NCBI GenBank assembly: GCA_937929805.1
Contig: CALFUT010000045.1
Coordinates: 1 to 44,524 of the forward strand
From: an uncultured Pirellulaceae bacterium
Lineage (GTDB): Bacteria; Planctomycetota; Planctomycetia; Pirellulales; Pirellulaceae
DNA: 44,524 nt
Reading direction: 5' to 3'
In this document: one piece after another, positions 33,727-42,301 of the stretch
Layout of the letters: every line of letters begins with the position of its first letter
Numbering within the stretch: position 1 is the first letter of the stretch
Translations under genes and position numbers: made by a program
Notes under the pieces: model-generated
The model's input: only the letters and a program-made list of their open reading frames with translations
The model's database searches: none
Told to the model about the DNA's origin: nothing

Positions 33727-34407
33727 TCAGTCAGATCCCCGACCGAGCGTTCGCAAATCCCGAAAAACCTGCATGGCCGCTTCCGCATGAGCGGCCGTCA
33801 GCCTTGTCAGCTCACGAGTCGCGGGGTCAACACATCGCCGTTTTAGCAGTGGACCGTCGACGCTCCCAATGCCGCGAAACCGACGCGTCTTAATGTCCGT
33901 CACGCCTTTCTCACGTAAATGTTTCCGCACACGCTGCAAATGATTTGGCGTCGCCGCATAAACAGGCTGGGGCAGGGCAGGGGACGCGATCTCCCATTGC
34001 GGCGCATGGACATCGAAGATCCGGCCCGCGTCCAGCCACCAACGCATCCATTTGTGAAAGAACAACAGCATCAGAGTCCGAGCATGAATCCCATCCGCAT
34101 CGGGATCGAACAGCAGGATAATGTTCTCGTAGCGAATATCTTCTTCACGGTTTTGGCTTCCCAGATCAACGCCAAGAGCCTCGAAAAGCGCAGCAAACTG
34201 GATGTTGTTTTTCAAGTGATCCAAATCTGCCTTCACCGCATTCATCGGCTTTCCTTGCATTGGCAGAATCGCTTGGAACGAGGCATCGCGAATTCGGTTG
34301 ATCGAACTGGCTGCCGAGTCGCCCTCGACGATGAACAATTCCGTTGGCCGGTCCGCATCCCGTCCACCACCCATGCAGTCAATCAATTTTGGAGCCGAGA
34401 AACGCAT
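33727..34407 (-). CDS. Stand-alone Toprim domain of GyrB/ParE type
   Basis: A 226-residue protein matching the C-terminal half of DNA gyrase/topoisomerase IV subunit B. EGDSA (28-32) holds the catalytic glutamate and DPDADG (101-106) the metal-binding aspartates. QGKPMNA (51-57) matches RGKxLN, and RFRGIGSVD (176-184) matches the tail motif KGLGEM. The ATPase and transducer domains are absent, and no N-terminal remnant is found upstream. Full GyrB has roughly 650-800 residues. Catalytic residues are kept, so it may work with a partner subunit or act as a regulator. It could also be a degraded gene, but there is no frameshift. Confidence 0.85.
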   Translation of the reverse strand: MRFSAPKLIDCMGGGRDADRPTELFIVEGDSAASSINRIRDASFQAILPMQGKPMNAVKADLDHLKNNIQFAALFEALGVDLGSQNREEDIRYENIILLFDPDADGIHARTLMLLFFHKWMRWWLDAGRIFDVHAPQWEIASPALPQPVYAATPNHLQRVRKHLREKGVTDIKTRRFRGIGSVDGPLLKRRCVDPATRELTRLTAAHAEAAMQVFRDLRTLGRGSD

Positions 34408-34434
34408 ACAAAGATTGTAGCAATCAAAGTAGTC

Positions 34435-34460
34435 ATCACACTCCGAGGCTGTGATTTTTT
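34435..34460 (+). terminator. Orphan terminator-like hairpin on the plus strand
   Basis: ATCACA (34435-34440) pairs with TGTGAT (34450-34455), followed by TTTTT. It resembles an intrinsic terminator for plus-strand transcription, although both neighbouring genes are on the minus strand. Confidence 0.45.
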
Positions 34461-34474
34461 AGAGAGCAAGGTTC

Positions 34475-34531
34475 GTAGTAAATCCTTTAGGTTTTCGGCT
34501 GTCATTTTCAAGCGACTGAAGCCGCTACTAC
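34475..34531. repeat. Interrupted inverted repeat
   Basis: GTAGTA (34475-34480) and TACTAC (34526-34531) pair, as do CTTTAG (34485-34490) and CTGAAG (34516-34521, one G-U). The right arm carries GCGACTGAAGCCGCTACTAC, which looks like dispersed palindromic elements of marine planctomycetes. No other copy was found in this window. Confidence 0.4.
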
Positions 34532-34647
34532 AAACGGCGCGAACAACTTAGTGAAACCCCTGTCACAAAAAGTCACAGCATCTCCGTGTAACGCTTCAAC
34601 ACTGACATCACACGGGGTGTGGTGATTTCTTTAACGAGATTAGTAGC

Positions 34648-35136
34648 TCACCGTCGCTGCCAGAACGCAATCGTTTCGGCCACCTGTTCGTGCTCGAGTG
34701 TCTCAAATGCCAGCAAGTCGTCCGCAATCGCGCTGACTGCCGCCCATTGGTTGCGGTCCTCGAACAAATCGAAGATCGCACTGACGGACTGCCGTAGAAG
34801 CTTGTCGGCTGCCGCTGCGTCGCGACTGCCAGCGGTCGCGTTTGAAGTGGCTCGCTGCCAATCAGCCTGCCACTCAGGGACCGATGCAATGGAAACTCGA
34901 TCTCCGGTGTAGATCATTTCCACCACCGGCCCGGCCAGACTGACGTGGATCTCCGCCATAGCCAGCTCGGCCGCGCTCATTCCTGACCAACGAGTCACCG
35001 TGTCTCCATAACGAGCCGGACCGTCGTCGAATGGCGGTTCCAAGGTGACTCGTTCCAGATGGCCACCCTGCAAGATCGCCATCATCGCGTGTCCGGCTTC
35101 GTGCCAAGCCGTAATTTCACTATCTTCGGCCATCAT
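34648..35136 (-). CDS. Stand-alone M41-like zinc metalloprotease
   Basis: A 162-residue protein with the M41 active-site motif HEAGH (12-16). The VSLAGPVVEMIYTGD block matches FtsH's LAGRxAEE region, and a later acidic segment (ATAGSRDAAAAD, D106) matches the position of FtsH's third zinc ligand. The AAA+ ATPase domain and membrane helices of FtsH are missing. No signal peptide is visible. The parts of FtsH kept correspond to the C-terminal proteolytic domain. Its substrate is unknown. It lies divergent to thrC and upstream of the Toprim gene on the same strand. Confidence 0.8.
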   Translation of the reverse strand: MMAEDSEITAWHEAGHAMMAILQGGHLERVTLEPPFDDGPARYGDTVTRWSGMSAAELAMAEIHVSLAGPVVEMIYTGDRVSIASVPEWQADWQRATSNATAGSRDAAAADKLLRQSVSAIFDLFEDRNQWAAVSAIADDLLAFETLEHEQVAETIAFWQRR

Positions 35137-35284
35137 GCGGAGACTCTAAATCGAGGTTTTCGGGGCAAATTTGAAATTGAGATGAATTGCGTTTGCCGCT
35201 GGCGACGAGCGTCTAGTATTATCTTACACTTGTCTTTTAACTGTCATCAGGCGTTCGATTCCCACTCGACGCGAAACCGAAAAC

Positions 35285-36658
35285 ATGTCAACTCATATGT
35301 CTTCCGCTACTGCTGCTCCATCGTCTACTGAGAATCAACAGGTCCACTTTCGTTGCTTCAACGGCTGCGAGGGCGAGCACTCGATCTACGATGTGATGTA
35401 CCGCTGCCCGACTTGTGACGGCCTGCTGGAAGTGCATCACCCTCGGGAGCCGCTCCAGACAAAAAACGCGTACCAGTGGAAGCAGCTGTTCGATAGCCGA
35501 GCCAGCACCACCGCGTGGCCGTATGGAAGTGGCGTCTGGTCGATGAAAGAGTGGGTCGTGCCGAGCCTGCGAAACGAAAACGTCGTCAGCATGTGCGAGG
35601 GCAACACGAACTTGTTCTGGGCCGATCGTCTCGGCAAACAACTGGGCGTGCCAGACCTATGGATCAAACTGTGCGGCAACAGTCACACCGGCAGCTTTAA
35701 AGATTTAGGCATGACCGTATTGGTCAGCGTCGTCAAGCAGATGATGGCTGATGGTAGCCCAGTCAAAGCCGTCGCGTGTGCCAGCACGGGAGACACCAGC
35801 GCCGCGTTGGCAGCCTACGCCGCGTACGCAGGAATCCCAGCCGTGATCTTCCTGCCGCAGGGCAAGGTCAGTACCGCCCAATTGATTCAGCCTGTTGCCA
35901 ACGGAGCCCATGTGCTGGCGTTGGACACGGACTTCGACGGTTGCATGAAGATCGTCCAAGAGGTGACTGCCGATCAGTCGATCTACCTTGCCAACAGCAT
36001 GAACAGCCTTCGCATCGAGGGACAGAAAACCGTCGGCATGGAAATTTGCCGCCAGTTCGATTGGGAAGTTCCTGACTGGATCATCATCCCTGTCGGCAAC
36101 CTTGGAAACATCAGCGCCTTGCACAAAGGCTTCAAGCTGATGATGGATCTTGGCGTCGTCAGCAAGATGCCTCGATTGGTTGCGGCTCAAGCCGAAACGG
36201 CCAATCCGTTCTACCAATCGTTCAAAGATCAGTTCAAGGAAAAGGTTTCCGTCAAGGCTCAAGACACCTTGGCCAACGCCATTCGCATCGGTGACCCAGT
36301 TAGCTATGCCAAAGCGGTTTCGGCAGTGAAAGAATCAGGTGGCCTCGTGGAGCAAGCTTCCGAACAAGAGCTGGCCGAAGCGGCGGCTCAGGCTGACCTG
36401 ACTGGCATGTTCACGTGCCCTCACACCGGAGTCGCGTTGGCAGTTCTGAAAAAGCTAGTGGCTCAAGGTCAGATCAAGAAAAGTGATCGTACCGTCGTGG
36501 TCAGCACGGCTCACGGCTTGAAATTCACTGACTTCAAAGTCGGTTATCACGATTCGAATCTTCCCGGCATCACCAGCGAGATGGCGAACCCAGCGACCAA
36601 CCTTCCAGCGACTGCGGAAGCGGTCAAAGAAGAGATTAAGAAGCGATTTGGTGGTTAG
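35285..36658 (+). CDS. thrC: Threonine synthase
   Basis: This PLP enzyme makes threonine from O-phosphohomoserine. Its 457 residues begin with a CxxxC...CPTC zinc-ribbon-like stretch (C24, C28, C41, C44). The PLP lysine is K139 in [10 protein letters not shown], and the phosphate-binding segments [18 protein letters not shown] and [14 protein letters not shown] follow. The late [16 protein letters not shown] block is family-typical. The ATG at 35285 gives a leading Ser/Ala-rich segment of about 18 residues. The gene is divergent from the M41-like gene, with 148 nt between starts. Confidence 0.92.
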   Translation: MSTHMSSATAAPSSTENQQVHFRCFNGCEGEHSIYDVMYRCPTCDGLLEVHHPREPLQTKNAYQWKQLFDSRASTTAWPYGSGVWSMKEWVVPSLRNENVVSMCEGNTNLFWADRLGKQLGVPDLWIKLCGNSHTGSFKDLGMTVLVSVVKQMMADGSPVKAVACASTGDTSAALAAYAAYAGIPAVIFLPQGKVSTAQLIQPVANGAHVLALDTDFDGCMKIVQEVTADQSIYLANSMNSLRIEGQKTVGMEICRQFDWEVPDWIIIPVGNLGNISALHKGFKLMMDLGVVSKMPRLVAAQAETANPFYQSFKDQFKEKVSVKAQDTLANAIRIGDPVSYAKAVSAVKESGGLVEQASEQELAEAAAQADLTGMFTCPHTGVALAVLKKLVAQGQIKKSDRTVVVSTAHGLKFTDFKVGYHDSNLPGITSEMANPATNLPATAEAVKEEIKKRFGG

Positions 36659-37032
36659 CATCGCGCCGGTCCCGCGCCCTGGCACAGAGCACTTCTTCAT
36701 TTTTGCGTTCAGGCAGATGTTTCAGAGCCTGAAGCAATTCCCTCCGCCATGCAGTGCAACTGAGAACCAACCTCAAAACCCAATTTGCAAGCGAAAATTT
36801 GCCAACAGGGTTTTTGCGGGGGCAGATCAACCTGCGGCAACAAGGCTTGCACGCAATGGGATAGGTTCTAAGTGAATTTTTCCGTTCGTCAATTTTTTCT
36901 GTCGACGAACCTGCCAGCTTCGCGTATCTGATATTGGCTTCGTCATATGCGACTACCCAGCGACGGGCCCTGAACACGTTAGGCAGCTTGTCCAGCGTTT
37001 CACTTACGAAATTCTTACGCAGGAAAATTCTC
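36659..37032. other. Intergenic region between thrC and the EF-hand gene
   Basis: This 374-nt region includes a possible hairpin (GTTCGTC/GACGAAC) around 36893-36917. No promoter pair, repeat family or gene was recognised. AGGA at 37021-37024 is the SD for the next gene. Confidence 0.5.
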
Positions 37033-37653
37033 ATGACCACAAGTAACCTATTTGCTGCACTGATCGTTTTGACGGCGATCACCAGCGCCGCTTTCGCTCA
37101 ACCACCTCGTGGCCAAGGTCGAGATCATGACGGTCCACCGCGATCCCATCCAGTTCTCGAGGTAATTGATCAGAATCAGGATCATGAGATTTCGGCTGAA
37201 GAGATTGAAAACGCTTCCAAAAACCTGCTCAGCTTAGACAAAAACAACGACGGTGTACTCAACGCTGATGACTTGGGTGACACCGGCAAAGGTCGCGGCG
37301 GTCGCCAAGGTGGCCAACGCGGTCAGCGTCCCCCCGGCGGAGGTGAAGGAGTCGAATATGAAGACGGTGGCCGTCGAGGAGATGACGGGCAACGAGGTGG
37401 TGGTCGTCAGCGTCGCGGCGGAGAAGCGGGTGGTCAGGGTGGCTCACGAGCCGAACGTTTCATTGAACGCGCCATGTCTTTCGACGCCAACGAAGATGGC
37501 ATGCTTAGCCAAGAAGAATTGACAACAATGGCCGAAGAGATGTCTCAGCGAGGCGGTCGTGGCGGCGAAGGTGGACTACGGGGCGGCGGACGCCAAGGCG
37601 GAGGAGGACGTCCGGGTGGCGGTGGTGATCGTGCGGGTGGCCGACCGGAATAA
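37033..37653 (+). CDS. Secreted EF-hand protein with Gly/Arg-rich linker
   Basis: A 206-residue exported protein from the ATG at 37033, with AGGA upstream. A signal peptide (about 1-23, FAALIVLTAITSAAFAQ) precedes three EF-hand loops: DQNQDHEISAEE (46-57), DKNNDGVLNADD (69-80) and DANEDGMLSQEE (151-162). All carry calcium-ligand residues at positions 1, 3, 5 and 12, so it should bind calcium outside the cytoplasm. The linker and C-terminus are Gly/Arg-rich and repetitive. The protein's role is unknown; the family is common in planctomycetes. An upstream start at 36934 lacks a signal peptide at its N-terminus and is rejected. Confidence 0.85.
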   Translation: MTTSNLFAALIVLTAITSAAFAQPPRGQGRDHDGPPRSHPVLEVIDQNQDHEISAEEIENASKNLLSLDKNNDGVLNADDLGDTGKGRGGRQGGQRGQRPPGGGEGVEYEDGGRRGDDGQRGGGRQRRGGEAGGQGGSRAERFIERAMSFDANEDGMLSQEELTTMAEEMSQRGGRGGEGGLRGGGRQGGGGRPGGGGDRAGGRPE

Positions 37654-37701
37654 AGATCTGATTCATCACTCGCCAATAAACAATTGATTTCTCAGGCTGA
37701 T

Positions 37702-37743
37702 GAAGCCGACGTGTGGACGAACTATTGTCCGGCCGTCGGCTTC
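37702..37743. repeat. Hairpin downstream of the EF-hand gene
   Basis: GAAGCCGACG (37702-37711) and CGTCGGCTTC (37734-37743) form a perfect 10-bp stem. An inner GGAC/GTCC pair lies in the loop. No U tract follows. It overlaps the stop of the gamma-glutamyltransferase relic. Confidence 0.5.
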
Positions 37744-37802
37744 AAGTCTGTTCCCGCCGCCTTGCCCGGTACTCGAGCATCATGAGCACCAATGAAACGA
37801 CC
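37722..37802 (-). pseudogene. 3'-end relic of a gamma-glutamyltransferase gene
   Basis: On the minus strand this stretch reads GRFIGAHDARVPGKAAGTD, then LKPTAGQ and a stop (TAG at 37722-37724). It matches the C-terminus of the intact enzyme encoded at 42302-44191 (GRFTGAYDARVPGKAAGVN). An in-frame stop lies just upstream on the minus strand and no further similarity was found. It is a fragment left from a second gene copy. Confidence 0.75.
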
Positions 37803-37897
37803 AAGCAGCTAGCAGAACATTCAGAAGAAAATCTTGCCGTGATTCAGGCAGCCCCTTATCGTGGCTAAATCTGACTCTTTCCCTTGGATTTACTTCG

Positions 37898-40800
37898 ATG
37901 TTTGCAACCAAACGAACGGGTTTAACAATTCTTGTCACGCTGATTGCGCTGACCTTTCAGCCACCATCGATTTCAAACGGCGCCCCGCAGAATGTGTCCT
38001 TGTCGGCTAGTGAGTTGCAGTCAATCATTCGCGAAGCTTTCGCGAGCGAAGAGATTGTTCCCGAATTGAGCGCGTACGTGTTTTTGCAGCACGGTTGCTC
38101 AAGTCTGCAATCTTCCAAAAGCCAATCAGGCCAACCGACGACGGCCAGAGTCAAAATCGCGCGCGGGAAATACGTCGTGATAGAGCACAGGAAGACGGCG
38201 GACGACCGCCTCGTGTTGACTGAAGTAATAGCGCATGACGAGCCATCCATGCGATATCGCCGTTGGCGACTTGTTCCAGGGAAACCAACTGTCAAACTGG
38301 TCGGGGTAGGTGATGCGGAGGCTTTGTCGCCAAAAACCAAGCCTGTGCAAACAAGAACGATTCGCTGGTCAACATTGCCGGATCCAACGGTTGGAGTGCA
38401 AAATCAAATCGAGGCAACGGAAACCATTGTTTTGGATACAGTGCAGAACCGCTGCCACCACAGTTGGGCGATGAAGGTGACGCGGGTCGGACTGGTAATC
38501 GACAGCGGGAAAACGGTTATGACGTGCCATAAATTCGATCGCACGTGGCCAAAAATTCATTCCGCCGCCTCAACTCCGAACAACCAGGTCGCTAGTCACA
38601 AAACAGCCACCAAACACTCCACTCAAAGATCGGCTCCCCTCAAATCAAAAGAGTATCGTTTCGAAGAGCAAAACTTCGTGCTTAAAGATCCTCGTGCTGC
38701 CTTTGTCCGATCCCGCCGGCTGCCTCTAGGCGTTACTCAAAACTTGCGTCTATTGTTGAATCGAAGGACCCCTCAAGCCTCAATTGCGGTTATCGCAGAA
38801 AAAATGCCATACCAAAACGCCATGACAATCGATCAGGTTGTCGAGACCGCCGTCCAACACGTTCGCAGAAAAACCAGCAACAGAACGTTCTCGCGCGTCA
38901 ATTCGGTTGCTCACAATGGCATCGCGTGGGAACAGTTTTCGATTCAAGTCGACGGCGACGCCCCATCAACGCAAATCCAGAGCCTAGCCGTCTCCACCGA
39001 CTATATCTACCAAATCCTAGTTACGTGCCATTCAACTGATCTCGCGGCGACGAAACGCCTTTCCGATCGTGTTGTTGCAGGCTTTGAACTAATCGACAAG
39101 TCACCAATTACCAAAGCACAATTTGTCACGCATGAAGACCATCGCTTGGGAATCAACGCGATTTTTTCGAGACAGGAGTTTCCGCATGTCCGAAAAGTTG
39201 ACGCCTACGAAATCAATCCGCGTTTTCCTGGTGCCAGCTTCGGTGCTGTTTTCCCTCACGATCAGGCAGTCTTGATTTTTCCGGTTGAACACGGAGACCT
39301 TGAAGTCAATGAGGAAATTCTTCGCGAGGTCATTGCCGCAAAAGTCAGGGTGGTTTATCCGACGGACGTCACGAAGTCCGAAGTCATCACATGTGGCTTA
39401 GAAACCGGAACCCAATTGACTGCGGTTTACACAGCGAAGCAGGGAATGGCCAAGACTTGCGTCATGAGGGTTTTCCCGCGAGAAAACGTATCCGTTGGAG
39501 TGGTCGCTATCGCCGTTGGAGACACCAGCGACTTACCAAGTCACCTCGCGAAGAAACTGGACGCGTTTACGCTGAAAACCCCTGCTCCGGACAACAAGCC
39601 TGAGCTCCAGCGACCTGGCCGCCATCTTCTGATCAACGACATTGGTGTTCAACATTCATTGCTCGGTGATTTTGAAACGGCTCTGCCATTCTTTCAACTT
39701 GCATTCAAGATTTCGAATGACGACATAACGGTCGGATCCAATGTTGCCGACACTCTGATAAGTTTAGGCGAATTTGAAGATTCACTTCAGCTCACGAATC
39801 AACTGTTGAAGAAAGCTCCCCTTGAGACTCATCTTCTATCTTTGAAAGCCGCAAACTTACTGAAGTTGGGGCGAAACGATGATTCGATCAAAGTCTACCA
39901 ATCGCTAGCCAATCGGGACTCACTGTCTGACGACGATCTTACCCTGTACATGTCACTACTGGTCAAAATCGACCGCGCATCCGACGCATTGGCTGTCACG
40001 GAAAAGCTAATGAACACGAAAGTCGGTAGATCTGTAGCAACACGTAGGTGGCACTCCATCATGCTGCGAGAAACCGGAAAGATCGACGAATCCATTCGTG
40101 TCGCCCGTCAACTGGCAGATGACTTTCCCAACAACGTAGAACTGGCGGAAGATGTCGTAATCCGCCTGATCGATTCTGACCGCTCCCGTGAAGTGATCAC
40201 TGAAGTCGCGACATTGAAATCAAAAGGCATCACAAGCGCAACTCTCTTGTACAACAAGGGCTTGGCTCATCTCGCAGAAGAAGACTACTCGCAAGCCAAA
40301 TCAGCGTTTGAGTCAGCTCTTGAATTGGCTCCAGGTGAAGCCGTGCTGTCCGATGCGATCTCCCAAACGTCAGGGATGCTTGGACAGGGCGACAACTCAG
40401 CAATCAAGCGACCAATCGATCCCGTTGAAATTCCAACGTCCGTCTCAAATCAGCTGGCGTCTTGCCACGCGGAAGAATCACTGCAGAAAGGATTCAGCTA
40501 TCAGACGGTTTCGCACGTCACTGGAATAAACTTCAAACGGGGGCAGCCACTACGCACGACCGACTACCGAGAAATACGTTTGCAAACCAAGGCTGGAGCA
40601 GACGATTTAAAAACGATTCAAGTCTCATTTGATCCGGTCGTTGAGAGTATCTACGTCAACGAACTTTCCGTGCTAGACCCACAGGGAAAAGTTGTCGCCC
40701 AAGGGCGCCTCCAAGATTACTACATTACATCAGACACCAGCCAAGGATTCGCATCCTCCGACAGGACACTTAACTTACCTGTCCCCGGGCTCAAACCGGG

Positions 40801-42253
40801 GCACACGATTCGATACAGCGTCACACGCGAGCGCATCTCCACCACAGACAATCTTCCGTTCAAACGGTACACCTTCGCTTCGGTGATGCCATCCGGCGCA
40901 AGAACAGTGTTCGTCTCCGGCGACATTGACGAGTTGAAAAGCGGTCATGCAAATGGACCTTTTCTAGTTGACCGATCAGATACCGTCGCGAGCTGGATCT
41001 TGGCGGAACCGCCAATGTTCTATCTCGAGGGATTTCAGCCCTCATTTGACACGTTTTTGCCAAACATCTGGATGGGGGGAAAGACCGACACTTGGGAAAC
41101 TGTCGGCACCCAGTATCTTGAAAAACTAGAGTCGAAAATGACACCATCCCCCGAAGCCGCCCGATTGGCGCGAACACTCACAGAGAACCATCAGGACGAA
41201 ACGCAAAAATCACTCGCAATCCTGCAATGGATAGAACGGGAAACCGTCTACCAAGCTCTCGAATTCGGTGTTCGAGGACAGATTCCAAATGACGCTTCAC
41301 AAACGATTCACAACCGATTTGGCGACTGCAAAGATCTGTCTTTATTGGCTTGGCAAATACTGCGAGCGGCAGGGGTGGAATGTCATCTGGCGCTGGTACA
41401 AAGCTACGGCAACATCGTTTCCGATGTTCCAACGCTGGACCAATTCGATCACATGATCTTGTACCTGCCCAACGTTCGAGGCGGCTGCTTTGTCGACTGT
41501 ACGTCACGCGATGTCCTCCCATGGCAATCCGCGTCCCTCGCGCGACACAACCGCAAGGCACTGGTATTGGAACCGTCCAATGTTCGACTACAAACAAGCA
41601 CCTCTGCTACTAATCGTCAGTCGACTTTGCACTGTGAACGCGAAGTTTTCTTCGAGAACAATCAACGCGATCTAAGCGTCGAAGAGACGCTAACTGTTGA
41701 AGGACCTCTTGCTGCCAGCTTTCGATCCTTAATGAGGAAAACTAATCCCGCTGAACTAAAATCTGTTTTTCAGAGCGCGTTAACCCCGACACGAAGAATC
41801 AACATTGACCACATTGAGTTTGAGAACGTTGAACGGTTGGAATATCCAGTTGAGGTTCGTATGAAATACAAACTGCCCCGAGCAATCAAGAAGCGAGGTT
41901 CAAAACTGCTGACAAGCCTGCCGGCGATCTGGGAGAAGTACTGTTTCGAAATTGACGCCTCGTCCGAACGAAAAACCCCGTTCGAACTTGATACGACCTT
42001 GGAATTCGTTTCGACGACGAAACTGCAAATCCCCAACAAGCTAACATTAGTGGAAACCCCCGATTCCTACTCCCACACTGATGACTGGACTGATCACACC
42101 ATTCGAGTCTCGTCGCGGGATGGAAACATAGTCTGCCGTACTAAACTGATTCGCAAAGCATCTGGCTTGTTTCCTCCTGAAAAGTACGACTCGTTCCTTG
42201 ACTCCATCGAGACCACTCTAGATGCCGCCAGCGTTCCACTCATGTTTCGCTAA
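37898..42253 (+). CDS. Large secreted TPR / DUF3857 / transglutaminase-like protein
   Basis: A 1451-residue exported protein with a signal peptide at about 1-28 (LTILVTLIALTFQPPSISNGA). A long region of unknown fold (about 30-560) is followed by TPR-like helical repeats (about 575-830; LLYNKGLAHLAEEDYSQAK). A DUF3857-type beta domain comes next (about 860-1090), then a transglutaminase-like domain with the triad C1144 (FGDCKDLS), H1185 (FDHMIL) and D1200 (FVDCTS). The C-terminal beta domain ends the protein. Transglutaminase-fold domains cut or cross-link peptides; the intact triad suggests activity. It stands alone as a single large gene. Confidence 0.85.
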   Translation: MFATKRTGLTILVTLIALTFQPPSISNGAPQNVSLSASELQSIIREAFASEEIVPELSAYVFLQHGCSSLQSSKSQSGQPTTARVKIARGKYVVIEHRKTADDRLVLTEVIAHDEPSMRYRRWRLVPGKPTVKLVGVGDAEALSPKTKPVQTRTIRWSTLPDPTVGVQNQIEATETIVLDTVQNRCHHSWAMKVTRVGLVIDSGKTVMTCHKFDRTWPKIHSAASTPNNQVASHKTATKHSTQRSAPLKSKEYRFEEQNFVLKDPRAAFVRSRRLPLGVTQNLRLLLNRRTPQASIAVIAEKMPYQNAMTIDQVVETAVQHVRRKTSNRTFSRVNSVAHNGIAWEQFSIQVDGDAPSTQIQSLAVSTDYIYQILVTCHSTDLAATKRLSDRVVAGFELIDKSPITKAQFVTHEDHRLGINAIFSRQEFPHVRKVDAYEINPRFPGASFGAVFPHDQAVLIFPVEHGDLEVNEEILREVIAAKVRVVYPTDVTKSEVITCGLETGTQLTAVYTAKQGMAKTCVMRVFPRENVSVGVVAIAVGDTSDLPSHLAKKLDAFTLKTPAPDNKPELQRPGRHLLINDIGVQHSLLGDFETALPFFQLAFKISNDDITVGSNVADTLISLGEFEDSLQLTNQLLKKAPLETHLLSLKAANLLKLGRNDDSIKVYQSLANRDSLSDDDLTLYMSLLVKIDRASDALAVTEKLMNTKVGRSVATRRWHSIMLRETGKIDESIRVARQLADDFPNNVELAEDVVIRLIDSDRSREVITEVATLKSKGITSATLLYNKGLAHLAEEDYSQAKSAFESALELAPGEAVLSDAISQTSGMLGQGDNSAIKRPIDPVEIPTSVSNQLASCHAEESLQKGFSYQTVSHVTGINFKRGQPLRTTDYREIRLQTKAGADDLKTIQVSFDPVVESIYVNELSVLDPQGKVVAQGRLQDYYITSDTSQGFASSDRTLNLPVPGLKPGHTIRYSVTRERISTTDNLPFKRYTFASVMPSGARTVFVSGDIDELKSGHANGPFLVDRSDTVASWILAEPPMFYLEGFQPSFDTFLPNIWMGGKTDTWETVGTQYLEKLESKMTPSPEAARLARTLTENHQDETQKSLAILQWIERETVYQALEFGVRGQIPNDASQTIHNRFGDCKDLSLLAWQILRAAGVECHLALVQSYGNIVSDVPTLDQFDHMILYLPNVRGGCFVDCTSRDVLPWQSASLARHNRKALVLEPSNVRLQTSTSATNRQSTLHCEREVFFENNQRDLSVEETLTVEGPLAASFRSLMRKTNPAELKSVFQSALTPTRRINIDHIEFENVERLEYPVEVRMKYKLPRAIKKRGSKLLTSLPAIWEKYCFEIDASSERKTPFELDTTLEFVSTTKLQIPNKLTLVETPDSYSHTDDWTDHTIRVSSRDGNIVCRTKLIRKASGLFPPEKYDSFLDSIETTLDAASVPLMFR

Positions 42254-42301
42254 AGGCGGGGATGATCCCTAAGACAAAGAAGAAACAAGTTAACAGCCGT
42301 A

